Shown here one piece after another: positions 20,468 through 29,015 of a DNA stretch of 64,000 nt. Below the pieces are notes generated by a model. The model searched no databases and was not told the DNA's origin. It was given only the letters and a program-made list of their open reading frames with translations. This stretch comes from Aquitalea denitrificans. Its GTDB lineage: Bacteria; Pseudomonadota; Gammaproteobacteria; Burkholderiales; Chromobacteriaceae. Each line of letters starts with the position of its first letter. The first letter of the stretch is position 1. The DNA lies in NCBI RefSeq assembly GCF_009856625.1, contig NZ_CP047241.1:3286001-3350000 (forward strand), given 5' to 3'. Both the position numbers and the translations under genes were made by a program.

Positions 20468-21406
20468 TTAGTTGCGCGACTGGTAGTTCTTCAAGTTGGC
20501 CGGGGTAACCAGCTCGAACGGCACCCAGATCATCGACGGCAGCTTTTCGCCACGCGACAGCTTGAGAGCGGTGTCTACCGCACCCTTGCCCTGACCGGCG
20601 GCATTCTGGAACACCGTCACTTTCAGCTCGCCATTTTTCATCGCGGTGAGGGCATCCTGGGTGGCATCCACGCCAGCCACGATGGTTTTGTCCAGGCGCT
20701 TGGCGGACTTGAGCGCCTGGATGGCACCCAGTGCCATTTCGTCGTTATTGGACACTACGGCATCAAACTGTACGCCGGCACTCAGCCAGTTCATCATCAG
20801 GTCGCGACCATCGGTACGCGACCATTTGGCGGTCTGTTTTTCCACAATCCTGATGCCGTTACACGGGGACTTGGCGATGACATCTTCCACATCCTTGGTA
20901 CGCTGACGCGCGGCTTGGTTGGCCAGATCGCCCATCATCACCACGATATTGCCCTTGCCCTTCATCAGGCGACACACCTCTTTCATCTGCACGGTGCCGG
21001 ATTCGGCTTCGTTGGAGCCGACAAAGGCCACCTTGGCCGGCAGGGTCTTGTCAGCCGGCATGCGGTTTACGTACACCAGCGGAATGCCGGCGCTTTGCGC
21101 CAGCTTGGTGATTTTCGGCGTGGCATCGGTATCCACCACGTTGACGATGATGGCGTCCACTTTCTGGGCAATGAAGTTTTGTACCTGGCTGAGCTGACGA
21201 CCAACGTCGTTCTGCGCATCTTCAAACTGGATGTCCACACCCTTCTGGCTGCCGGCATAGGTTTTCATGTTATTGCGCAGGACGGTGAGGAAGTTGTCGT
21301 CAAAGGCGGACATGGTCACGCCCAGTTTGGCGGCGGATGCCGGCATGGCCAGCATGGTGAGGGAAAAGAACACTGCGGAACCAGCAAGCTTGGTGATGCG
21401 TTTCAT
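20468..21406 (-). CDS. Periplasmic sugar-binding protein, probably inositol
   Basis: 312 residues from the ATG at 21406, preceded by an AGGAGA ribosome site. A signal peptide MKRITKLAGSAVFFSLTMLA ends near ASAA. A Peripla_BP_4 domain follows, with IIVNVVDTDATPKITKLAQS, VAFVGSNEAESG and VVSNNDEMALGAIQALK. First gene of a binding protein, ATPase, permease operon. A perfect 18-base palindrome lies about 155 bases upstream. Substrate assignment comes from context. Confidence 0.88.
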   Translation of the reverse strand: MKRITKLAGSAVFFSLTMLAMPASAAKLGVTMSAFDDNFLTVLRNNMKTYAGSQKGVDIQFEDAQNDVGRQLSQVQNFIAQKVDAIIVNVVDTDATPKITKLAQSAGIPLVYVNRMPADKTLPAKVAFVGSNEAESGTVQMKEVCRLMKGKGNIVVMMGDLANQAARQRTKDVEDVIAKSPCNGIRIVEKQTAKWSRTDGRDLMMNWLSAGVQFDAVVSNNDEMALGAIQALKSAKRLDKTIVAGVDATQDALTAMKNGELKVTVFQNAAGQGKGAVDTALKLSRGEKLPSMIWVPFELVTPANLKNYQSRN

Positions 21407-21561
21407 TGATGCGTCTCCTGTCCTTATAGTGTGGGTTCGATCCCGACATGCCGCCGACCGCTCATGTTGCAGTGCAATGCGATGCGCATATCGTGTTGTC
21501 GTGCAGCTAAGATAAGTGAGCGTGTTCAATATTGCAAATAAAATTTCATGCTGCATTGCAC

Positions 21562-21579
21562 ATAGAAATTTATTTCTAT
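21562..21579. promoter_or_regulatory. Perfect palindrome upstream of the ABC importer, candidate RpiR operator
   Basis: ATAGAAATTTATTTCTAT has 8-bp arms and a 2-base centre. It shares the GAAA-N4-TTTC pattern with sites near 15832 and 28933. It lies in the 340-base gap between the importer operon and iolE copy 2, about 155 bases before the importer start codon. Confidence 0.6.
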
Positions 21580-21690
21580 ATTTTTACTTGATGCCTACCG
21601 CCAATCAGCCATGCCAGACTGTGTAAAACATGCAGCAAGGTCATGATAAAAAAGGGATTTGATGTAAAAACAGAACAGAAAAATGAAAAC

Positions 21691-21712
21691 AGCCATGCGC
21701 TAATGCATGGCT
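21691..21712 (-). terminator. Terminator of the iolD-iolE2 operon
   Basis: An 8-bp stem AGCCATGC / GCATGGCT with a 6-base loop is followed on the minus strand by a T-rich tract. It lies 36 bases past the iolE copy 2 stop. Confidence 0.7.
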
Positions 21713-21747
21713 GCTGGCAATAGGTACTGTGGTGATGTCAATCAGGT

Positions 21748-22659
21748 TCAGGCCGACACCGGCTGGCGCAAGGCCGTACACAGGGCCGCCAGATAGTCGT
21801 AGCCCTTCTTGGCGTATTCATAGCTGGGTGCCAGCGCCGGGTCCTGCTCGGCCTCCACCACCAGCCAGCCCCGGTAACCATGCCGTTGCAGCGTGGCCAG
21901 AATGGGGGCGAAATCGATCATGCCGTCGCCCGGCACGGTAAACACACCCTTGAGCACGGCATCCAGAAAGCTCCAGTTTTCTGCCTTGGCCTGTTGCATC
22001 ACCGCCCGCCGTACATCCTTGCAATGCACATGCACCACCCGGTCCACATGCTTGAGCAGCTCGACATAGGCGTCGCCCCCGGCAAAAGTAATGTGGCCGG
22101 TATCAAACAGCAGGCCGACATCCGGCCCGGTCAGCGACATCAGCAAGTCCAGGTCGGCACTGGTTTCGCAATAGGCACCCATGTGATGGTGATAAGCCAG
22201 CGTAATGCCCCTACCCTTCAGCCATGCGCCAAAAGCATCCAGCCGGGCAGCGTAATCGCGCCATTGCTGTTGGCTGTCAAACCGCGGGCGTTGCGACAAG
22301 GGCGTCTGCTGCTGCCCCTGCACCGAACCGGCCACCTCGCCATACACCAGCACCTGGCAACCATTGAACACCAGCTTGTCCACATGGGCAGTGGCTGCCG
22401 CAATTTCATCCTCCACCGAGCCCTCGGCCAGATGACCGGAATGCCAGCCGGACACCACCGCCACGCCGTATTCGGCCATCTTGTCGCGCAGCGCCTGTGG
22501 GTCCCTGGGAAACTTGTTGCCCAGCTCGAAGCCGGCATAGCCGATTTCCGCGCCCTCCTGCAGACAGGTTTCCAGCGGAATATGCCCGCCCAGCTGCGGC
22601 AGGTCGTCATTGCTCCATGAAATGGGGTTGATGCCGATACGTACGTCAAATTGCTGCAC
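21748..22659 (-). CDS. iolE: Myo-inosose-2 dehydratase IolE (copy 2)
   Basis: 303 residues, closely similar to copy 1 throughout (RIGINPISWSNDDLPQLGG, GFELGNKFPRD, YHHHMGAYCET, LLFDTGHITFAGGD, VVEAEQDP). All conserved histidines and acids are kept, so it should be active. It lies 41 bases downstream of iolD, giving an iolD-iolE pair separate from iolCEBA. Differences cluster in the middle (residues about 85-140). It could serve another inosose isomer or a different regulatory condition. Confidence 0.93.
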   Translation of the reverse strand: MQQFDVRIGINPISWSNDDLPQLGGHIPLETCLQEGAEIGYAGFELGNKFPRDPQALRDKMAEYGVAVVSGWHSGHLAEGSVEDEIAAATAHVDKLVFNGCQVLVYGEVAGSVQGQQQTPLSQRPRFDSQQQWRDYAARLDAFGAWLKGRGITLAYHHHMGAYCETSADLDLLMSLTGPDVGLLFDTGHITFAGGDAYVELLKHVDRVVHVHCKDVRRAVMQQAKAENWSFLDAVLKGVFTVPGDGMIDFAPILATLQRHGYRGWLVVEAEQDPALAPSYEYAKKGYDYLAALCTALRQPVSA

Positions 22660-22700
22660 TGTCTCGCTCCTTGTCTTTATATATGTTGAACGCTGGCGGC

Positions 22701-24563
22701 TTACTGGCGCTGGCGCAGCCGGGCTTGTTCATAGTCGGCACGGGCGCTGCGTACCGCTTCACGCGCGGAGACTTCCGGAATGCCTACTTCCCACCAGCTA
22801 CCGCCTTCTGGCGTGCATTGCGGGCCGTCAATGCGCAGCTGGATCAGATAACTGCGGCTGGCGGCGCGGGCGCGCACCATGGCAGCCAGCAGTTCGGCCA
22901 CCGAGCCGACAGTTTCGGCCTCGGCGCCCAGTGAACGGGCATTCTGGGCAAAATCGACCTGCGGGATACCATGTTCGCCATGCAGGCAGTCGGCCAGCAT
23001 ATTGTTGAAAGGCTCACCGCCGCAGGCCTGCTGTAAGCGGTTGATGCAGGCATAACCGGCGTTGTCCAGCAGCACCACGATGATCTTGTGACCCAGCATT
23101 ACCGAGGTGGCCAGTTCATTGTTCAGCATCAAATAGCTGCCATCGCCCACCATCACGATGACTTCGCGCTCAGGCCGCGCCATCTTCACGCCCAGGCCAC
23201 CGGCTACCTCGTAACCCATGCAGGAAAAGCCGTATTCCATGTGATAACCGCCGGGCGTACTGGTGCGCCACAGCTTGTGCAACTCGGCCGGCAGCGTACC
23301 GGCAGCGCACACCACGATGTCGCGCTCGGCCGAATCCGCCACCGAGGCCTGCACTGCACCGATAGCCTCGGCATAGGTAGGCAGGCTGGCACGCGGGCTG
23401 CGCACAATCTCGTCCACCTGACGCCGCCAGCCATTGCACAGGCGCTGGCTGTGGGCGGTCCAGTCGGCATCGGCCTGCCAGTCTTGCAGCATGCCACTCA
23501 GTGCCGTCAGCCCGACCGCAGCATCGCATTGCAGGCTGTGGCCACCCCACTTGATGGCATCAAAACCATTCACATTGATGGACAGCAGCGTGGCCTGGGC
23601 GTACAGCGCATGCGAGCCGGTGGTGAAATCCTGCAGCCGGCTGCCGACTGCCAGCACCAGATCCGCCTGCTCGGCCAGCTCGTTGGCGGCGGGGGAGCCG
23701 GTCACACCGATGGAGCCGGCCAGCAGCGGATGATCCCAGCCCAGCGCGCCCTTGCCGGCCTGGCTTTCGCCCACCGGGATGCCGTGGGTTTCGACAAACT
23801 GCCGCAGCGCATCCGCCCCGCCCGCGCTGTACAGTACCCCGCCACCACAGACAATCAGCGGCCGCCTGGCCTGACGCAGCAGACCAGCCAGAGCGGCCAG
23901 CTCGGTGGGTTCGGGCTGTGGCTGGCGGAAATGGATATCGCGCTCGGCAAAGAAGGATTCCGGCCAGTCAAAGGCCTGCGCCTGCACGTCTTGCGGCAGA
24001 GCCAGCGTTACCGGGCCGCACTGTGCCGGGTCGGTGAGGGTGGCGATGGCACGCGGCAAGGCGCTCAGCAATTGGGATGGCACCACGATGCGATCGAAGT
24101 AGCGCGACACTGGCCGCAGGCAATCCACCGCCGACACCCCGCCATCCTGAAAATCTTCCACTTGCTGCAATACCGGGTCCGGCGCGCGCGAGATGAACAC
24201 ATCACCCGGCAGCAACAGCATGGGCAGGCGGTTGACATGGGCCACCGCCGCGGCAGTGACCAGATTGGTACAACCGGGGCCGATGGAGGTGCTGATGGCC
24301 ATCATGCGGCGGCGAAAATGCGCCTTGGCATAAGCAGTGGCGGCCAGCGCCATGCCCTGCTCGTTGTGGGCTCTCAGTGTAGGCAACACATCCTGCGCGG
24401 CTTGCAAGGCTTCGCCCAGACCAGCGACATTGCCATGGCCGAAAATGGCCCACACGCCGCCAAACAGCCGCGCCCGGCTGCCATCCGGCATGGTGACAAA
24501 CTGCGCGGCCAGATAGCGCACCAGCGCCTGGGCCACGGTGAGACGTACGGTTTTCACATCCAT
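22701..24563 (-). CDS. iolD: 3D-(3,5/4)-trihydroxycyclohexane-1,2-dione hydrolase IolD
   Basis: 620 residues of a thiamine-diphosphate enzyme in the acetolactate-synthase family. The N-terminal Pyr domain has FGHGNVAGLGEAL, the centre has the Rossmann domain, and the C-terminal PP domain has GDGSYLMLNNELATS, the ThDP-binding GDG-NN motif. IolD opens the inositol ring to give 5-deoxy-glucuronate. It is the first gene of the iolD-iolE2 pair. An AT-rich inverted repeat upstream may be its operator. Confidence 0.95.
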   Translation of the reverse strand: MDVKTVRLTVAQALVRYLAAQFVTMPDGSRARLFGGVWAIFGHGNVAGLGEALQAAQDVLPTLRAHNEQGMALAATAYAKAHFRRRMMAISTSIGPGCTNLVTAAAVAHVNRLPMLLLPGDVFISRAPDPVLQQVEDFQDGGVSAVDCLRPVSRYFDRIVVPSQLLSALPRAIATLTDPAQCGPVTLALPQDVQAQAFDWPESFFAERDIHFRQPQPEPTELAALAGLLRQARRPLIVCGGGVLYSAGGADALRQFVETHGIPVGESQAGKGALGWDHPLLAGSIGVTGSPAANELAEQADLVLAVGSRLQDFTTGSHALYAQATLLSINVNGFDAIKWGGHSLQCDAAVGLTALSGMLQDWQADADWTAHSQRLCNGWRRQVDEIVRSPRASLPTYAEAIGAVQASVADSAERDIVVCAAGTLPAELHKLWRTSTPGGYHMEYGFSCMGYEVAGGLGVKMARPEREVIVMVGDGSYLMLNNELATSVMLGHKIIVVLLDNAGYACINRLQQACGGEPFNNMLADCLHGEHGIPQVDFAQNARSLGAEAETVGSVAELLAAMVRARAASRSYLIQLRIDGPQCTPEGGSWWEVGIPEVSAREAVRSARADYEQARLRQRQ

Positions 24564-24660
24564 TCTCCAGGGGGCGATGACGGCAGCTGACCGGGCGGTG
24601 CCAGCCTGTCGTCATCGAGAGTAAGGAACAGCCTGCCACTACGATATAAGATTTGCGTCT

Positions 24661-24714
24661 GTTTGCAAATTATTTTTCATTTTAATTTTATTTTGAAAAA
24701 CAATTTCCGCAAAC
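24661..24714. promoter_or_regulatory. Long interrupted inverted repeat upstream of iolD
   Basis: The left arm (24661-24678, GTTTGCAAATTATTTTTC) and right arm (24695-24714) are near-complementary. AAATTATTTTTC faces AAATTGTTTTTC, with GTTTGC/GCAAAC at the outer ends and a T-rich spacer. Each arm resembles the AT-rich motif at 15832 and 28933. It lies about 100 bases before the iolD start and is probably a promoter/operator region. Confidence 0.5.
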
Positions 24715-24727
24715 CAAACCATGCTTG

Positions 24728-25783
24728 CTAGGGGGACAGATAGGGCGAGGCTGACATGTTCTCTGCCAGATAGAGGCGGAATTCAGCTGCCCCGATTTCG
24801 CCTCGCTGCGGCAACACCTCCAGCGCTGCCAGCACATGTTGCAGGGCCTTGATGGCCTGGCCATCCGGGTCCTGATCGATCACCACGTCCAGCAGCCCCT
24901 GCTGCAGATACTGACGGTGGTCGTCCGACAACTCGTGCGTTACCCAGCACACCTTGTCGTGAATGGCATAACGGCGCAGTGCGGCTTCGATGCCGGGCGA
25001 CCCCGCCCCACTGTTGTAAATGCCGGCAATCGGCTGGCCCTGCTTGAAAGCATGACTGACAGCGGCATAGCAGCGGTCGGCATCGTCATGGGTGGCGGTA
25101 GCCACCTGATCACACTGCAAATGGGGAAATCCCTGCGCCAGCACCTCGGCGCAGCCACTGGCCCGCTCCAGATGGCCACGGTAGTCCGGCCGGCTGGACA
25201 GCAACAGCACCCGCCCCGCTTGCTGACACAGGCGGCCCAGCAACAGCCCGGCAGTGCGGCCAGCGGCGTGGTTGTCGATGCCGACATAGCGCGCCGCTGG
25301 CAGGCCAGCCACATTGCTGACCACCAGTGCCACCTGCTCGCCACGCTGCATGGCCGCCTGCAAGGCCAGTTGCACAGCCGGCGTATCCGGGGCCGCCACA
25401 ATCAACCCCTGACGCAGATAAGGACGTGGACGCAAGGCACGCAGCATGCCGGCTTCATCCTTTTCGCCCAGGGTCTGCTGATGCACCACCACCCGCCGGT
25501 CCAGCATGGGCAGTGCCGCTTGCAAGGCCTGGCGCAGGCGACGAAAGAAAGGTGAGTGGTTGTCCGGCAGCAGGATGTCGATATGGATCAGGCCATGGCG
25601 GGTATCAGGCAACAGCCGTGGTACCGCCAGCTCACGCGCGGCCGCCACCACCTTGGCGCGCGCGGTGGCCGATACACTGCCCCGCTCGTTCAACACCCGG
25701 TCCACCGTGGCCACGCTTACCCCGGCGGCGGCGGCAATTTCGATGAAACGGGCGGTTTTCTTGCGGCGTGGCGGCTGGCTCAT
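24728..25783 (-). CDS. LacI-family transcriptional regulator
   Basis: 351 residues from the ATG at 25783 (GAGG 8 bases before it). The N-terminal LacI helix-turn-helix is FIEIAAAAGVSVATVDRVLN then ERGSVSATARAKV. A periplasmic-binding-protein-like effector domain follows (IHIDILLPDNHSPFFRRLRQ, YVGIDNHAAGRTAGLLLGRL). It is divergent from the IolH-like / IolI-like / IolG operon, with a perfect palindrome between them. It likely responds to a sugar or cyclitol. Confidence 0.9.
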   Translation of the reverse strand: MSQPPRRKKTARFIEIAAAAGVSVATVDRVLNERGSVSATARAKVVAAARELAVPRLLPDTRHGLIHIDILLPDNHSPFFRRLRQALQAALPMLDRRVVVHQQTLGEKDEAGMLRALRPRPYLRQGLIVAAPDTPAVQLALQAAMQRGEQVALVVSNVAGLPAARYVGIDNHAAGRTAGLLLGRLCQQAGRVLLLSSRPDYRGHLERASGCAEVLAQGFPHLQCDQVATATHDDADRCYAAVSHAFKQGQPIAGIYNSGAGSPGIEAALRRYAIHDKVCWVTHELSDDHRQYLQQGLLDVVIDQDPDGQAIKALQHVLAALEVLPQRGEIGAAEFRLYLAENMSASPYLSP

Positions 25784-25826
25784 GCGACTTTCCTCTGGCT
25801 TCAATCACCGTGGCAATCGGCCCACA

Positions 25827-25844
25827 TTGACGATTTATCGTCAA
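25827..25844. promoter_or_regulatory. LacI-type operator
   Basis: TTGACGATTTATCGTCAA has 8-bp perfect arms and a 2-base centre. It lies 44 bases before the lacI start and 148 bases before the divergent isomerase gene. Size and position match LacI-family operators that control both a regulator and its divergent operon. Confidence 0.7.
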
Positions 25845-25991
25845 ATCAGCAACTGAAAAGCCAGCTTTCCTCCCCTAGAGTCAGCCCCATAACACCCTGC
25901 TGCAGCCCTTTTACCACAATGACCTAGCCGTTTGGCATTAGGTGCACTGCAGCATGGCTATCAGGCAATACCACAAGAAATGGAGGACGAC

Positions 25992-26903
25992 ATGAAGATT
26001 GCCCTGGACCCGTACATGTACCGGCACCTCAGCCTGCCGGAACTATGCCGCAAGACGGCCGAACTGGGTTACCGCCACATCGAACTTTCCCCGCGCGCCG
26101 ACCTGCTGCAATGGTGGGCCATGCCACGTGCCAATGCTGAACGACTGGCCGGTTTCAAGCAGGCCATGCGCGAACACGGCGTCAGCCTGGCCACACTGCA
26201 ACCGATGTATCGCTGGTCCAGCCCGTTTGAAGATGAACGCGAGGCGGCGATGAAATACTGGAAGAAGGCCATCCAAATAGCGGTGGAGCTGGAGTGCGAC
26301 ACCCTGATTTCCGAATTTGGCCGTGGTGCATCGCCGGAGCGTTCGGTGGGACTGGGTGCCGGCATCAATACGCCAGAGCAATGCGAGGCGGCATTCTGGC
26401 GCTCGATGGACGAGCTGGTGCCGATTTTCGAGCGCGAAGGCCTGCAGCTGTCGATCGAGCCGCATCCGGAAGACTGGATCGAAACCTTCCAGCCGGCACT
26501 GGACATCGTGCAGGTAATTGGCTCACCGAATGTGAAGCTGTCCTATATCGCGCCGCACACCTTCTATTACGGCGACGACATGGCCGCCATGTTGCGCGCT
26601 GCCGCGCCGGTACTGGCCCATGTACGCGTGGCCGACACCTTCAACCACAAGGCGTCCTCCGGCCTGCGCTACATCGTCAACCCGCCCGGTGCCAATGTGC
26701 GGGTGCATCAGCATCTGGATATCGGCCAGGGCGAAATCGACTGGGATGTGTTTTTTGCCACCCTGGCCGACATCGGTTTTGACGGCGTGCTGTCCTCCTG
26801 CGTGTTTGCCTGGGAGGAACGCGCCGACGAATCGTCGCGCTTCATGCTGAGCGAAATGCAGCGTTATCTGGAAAAGCACTCCCCCCAGAAGCAAGCGAAG
26901 TAA
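25992..26903 (+). CDS. IolH-like sugar phosphate isomerase/epimerase
   Basis: 303 residues starting at an ATG with GGAGG 6 bases upstream. A TIM-barrel AP-endonuclease-2 fold with KIALDPYMYRHLSLPELCRK, LQPMYRWSSPFEDER, LSIEPHPEDWIETFQPALD, HVRVADTFNHKASSG and VHQHLDIGQGEIDW. These recall IolH proteins of inositol clusters. The exact reaction is not established for most members. First gene of a three-gene operon with the IolI-like gene and iolG, divergent from lacI. Confidence 0.75.
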   Translation: MKIALDPYMYRHLSLPELCRKTAELGYRHIELSPRADLLQWWAMPRANAERLAGFKQAMREHGVSLATLQPMYRWSSPFEDEREAAMKYWKKAIQIAVELECDTLISEFGRGASPERSVGLGAGINTPEQCEAAFWRSMDELVPIFEREGLQLSIEPHPEDWIETFQPALDIVQVIGSPNVKLSYIAPHTFYYGDDMAAMLRAAAPVLAHVRVADTFNHKASSGLRYIVNPPGANVRVHQHLDIGQGEIDWDVFFATLADIGFDGVLSSCVFAWEERADESSRFMLSEMQRYLEKHSPQKQAK

Positions 26904-26929
26904 GTCTCCCTACCCGCAGAAAGCCCATC

Positions 26930-27754
26930 ATGAACCACAACATCCGTTTTGCCATCAACCGCATCAGCGCACCGCGCCTGTCCTTTCCCGACTATCTGGC
27001 CATGTGCCAACGGCTGGGCGTATCCGACATCGAAATCCGCAACGACCTGAACGGCGTGGAAATCAGCAATGGCACCCAAGCCACCCAGTTGCGTGATGCC
27101 GCAGCCGAAGCCGGCATCACCATCCGCACCATCAATGCGCTCTACCCGTTTGACGTGTTTGATGCCGACCTGCAACAGCGCGCCGTGCAACTGGCCGCCT
27201 ACGCCCGCGACTGCGGTGCCCAGGCACTGGTGATGTGCCCGCTCAACAGCCGTGATGATGCGCGCACGGCCAGCCAGCGCCAGCAGGATCTGATCCATGC
27301 GCTCAAACAGCTCAAAGCGATTCTGGACGACCACGGCATCAGCGGGCTGGTGGAGCCGCTAGGCTTCGAGGAATGTGCACTGCGCCGCAAATCAGCAGCC
27401 GTCACCGCCATTTACGCTGCGGCGGGTGAGCACCATTTCCGCCTGGTGCACGACACCTTCCACCACCACCTGGCCGGCGAAGACATTTTCTTCCCGGAGC
27501 TGACCGGGCTGGTGCACATCTCCGGCGTGGAATCCACCACGCTGGCGAACAATGAAATGCGCGATGGCCACCGCGTGCTGGTGGGTAGTGCTGACCGGCT
27601 GGGCAATATTCCGCAGCTAAAGGAACTGCTGGCCCGTGGCTATCAGGGCGTGGTGTCGTTCGAACCCTTTGCCAACGAGATCATGGAAGCGCCGGACAGC
27701 GAAGCCCTGCTGCGTAACAGCATGGATTACATCCGCCAGCAACTGGCCGACTAA
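26930..27754 (+). CDS. IolI-like inosose isomerase (sugar phosphate isomerase family)
   Basis: 274 residues of a second TIM-barrel isomerase fold, with FAINRISAPRLSFPDYLAMC, GLVEPLGFEEC, LVHDTFHHHLAGED and GVVSFEPFAN. Metal-binding residues (E, D, H, E) are recognisable. IolI proteins interconvert 2-keto-myo-inositol and 1-keto-D-chiro-inositol, letting D-chiro-inositol enter the pathway. It sits 26 bases after the IolH-like gene. Family is firm, substrate is by context. Confidence 0.75.
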   Translation: MNHNIRFAINRISAPRLSFPDYLAMCQRLGVSDIEIRNDLNGVEISNGTQATQLRDAAAEAGITIRTINALYPFDVFDADLQQRAVQLAAYARDCGAQALVMCPLNSRDDARTASQRQQDLIHALKQLKAILDDHGISGLVEPLGFEECALRRKSAAVTAIYAAAGEHHFRLVHDTFHHHLAGEDIFFPELTGLVHISGVESTTLANNEMRDGHRVLVGSADRLGNIPQLKELLARGYQGVVSFEPFANEIMEAPDSEALLRNSMDYIRQQLAD

Positions 27755-27806
27755 ACCGCCATTTACACCAGCACCGCACATAACAAGCAAGACCAAGGAG
27801 ACAGAC

Positions 27807-28814
27807 ATGACATTAGCCATTGGCGTCATCGGCACCGGAGCCATCGGCCAGGACCACATCCGCCGCATCAGCCAGACCTTGTCCGGCGCACGGGTGCTTG
27901 CCGTCCACGACATCAACCCGCTGCAGGCCAAGGCCACGGTGGATCAATACCTGCTGGCCGCCACCGTGCACGACAGCGCCCAGGCGCTGATCCGCGACCC
28001 GGCAGTGGAAGCCGTACTGGTAACATCCTGGGGCCCCAGTCATGAAGAATTTGTACTGGCCGCCATTGCCGCCGGCAAACCGGTGTTCTGCGAAAAGCCG
28101 CTGGCCGTCACTGCCGAGGGCTGCATGCGCATCGTCGAGGCTGAGCGTGCCCACGGCAAACGGCTGGTGCAAGTGGGCTTCATGCGCCCATACGACGCCG
28201 GTTACCGTGCGCTCAAACAGGTGCTGAACGAAGGCCGAATCGGCGCGCCGCTGATGCTGCATTGCGCCCATCGCAACCCATCAGTAGGCGAAGGCTATAC
28301 CACGCCGATGGCCATTACCGATACGCTGATTCACGAGCTGGACGTGCTGCGCTGGCTGCTGGATGAAGACTATGTATCGGCGCAGGTGGTGTTCCCGCGC
28401 AAGAGCAGCCATGCCCTGCCGCATCTGGCCGACCCGCAGATCGTGCTGCTGGAAACCCGCAGCGGCGTACGCATCGACGTGGAAATCTTCGTCAACTGCC
28501 AATACGGCTATGACATCCAGTGCCAGATCGTGGGAGAAACCGGCATTGCCAGCCTGCCGGAGCCATCCAGCGTGCCGCTACGCAGCGCGGCCAGCTATTC
28601 CACCGCCATCCTCACCGACTGGAAACAGCGTTTTATCGCCGCTTACGACGTGGAGCTGCAAGCCTTCATCGACGGCGTGCAGGCCGGCCAGCTCACCGGT
28701 CCCTCCGCCTGGGATGGCTATGCCGCCGCCGTGGCGGCAGATGCCTGCGTACTGGCACAGCAAAACGGTGCCGTGGTTAGCATCAGCATGCCGGAGCGTC
28801 CTGAGTTCTACTGA
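27807..28814 (+). CDS. iolG: Inositol 2-dehydrogenase IolG (Gfo/Idh/MocA family)
   Basis: 335 residues from the ATG at 27807 after an AGGAGA site. The N-terminal Rossmann domain has GVIGTGAIGQDHIRRI and the catalytic EKPLAVTAEGC. The C-terminal domain has VQVGFMRPYDAGY and the catalytic DTLIHELDVLRWLL. It fits IolG, which oxidises myo-inositol to scyllo-inosose with NAD. It is the third gene of the operon and is followed by a terminator. The closest match among the three dehydrogenases here to classical IolG. Confidence 0.85.
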   Translation: MTLAIGVIGTGAIGQDHIRRISQTLSGARVLAVHDINPLQAKATVDQYLLAATVHDSAQALIRDPAVEAVLVTSWGPSHEEFVLAAIAAGKPVFCEKPLAVTAEGCMRIVEAERAHGKRLVQVGFMRPYDAGYRALKQVLNEGRIGAPLMLHCAHRNPSVGEGYTTPMAITDTLIHELDVLRWLLDEDYVSAQVVFPRKSSHALPHLADPQIVLLETRSGVRIDVEIFVNCQYGYDIQCQIVGETGIASLPEPSSVPLRSAASYSTAILTDWKQRFIAAYDVELQAFIDGVQAGQLTGPSAWDGYAAAVAADACVLAQQNGAVVSISMPERPEFY

Positions 28815-28852
28815 TTTTCCCCGCGTTCTCTGCAGCACACTTCCTCGGACTT

Positions 28853-28888
28853 GCCACGGTGGCCCACCGGTTGCTGTGGCTTTTTTTT
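28853..28888 (+). terminator. Terminator of the iolG operon
   Basis: A GCCAC / GTGGC outer stem enclosing a CGGTGG / CCACCG inner hairpin is followed by eight T residues, about 40 bases after the iolG stop. Confidence 0.75.
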
Positions 28889-28900
28889 CTTTCATCGCAC

Positions 28901-28944
28901 GGAAAACAAATTTTCCAAATAAATATTTTTCAGAAATTATTTTC
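28901..28944. promoter_or_regulatory. Paired candidate RpiR operators before the second dehydrogenase
   Basis: GGAAAACAAATTTTCC (28901-28916) is a palindrome with 6-bp arms. GAAATTATTTTC (28933-28944) repeats exactly the 12-base core found upstream of iolC and the RpiR gene. Both lie in the AT-rich stretch 70-115 bases before the dehydrogenase start codon. Confidence 0.6.
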
Positions 28945-29015
28945 TAACATATACTCTTCAGCAAGCACACCAACCAGCGGCACGGTTGGCCAACAACACG
29001 TATGAGGAGACAGCA

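Noticed and set aside
23088..24590. 500-codon open frame opposite iolD
   Set aside because: Antisense shadow of iolD; no recognisable motif.
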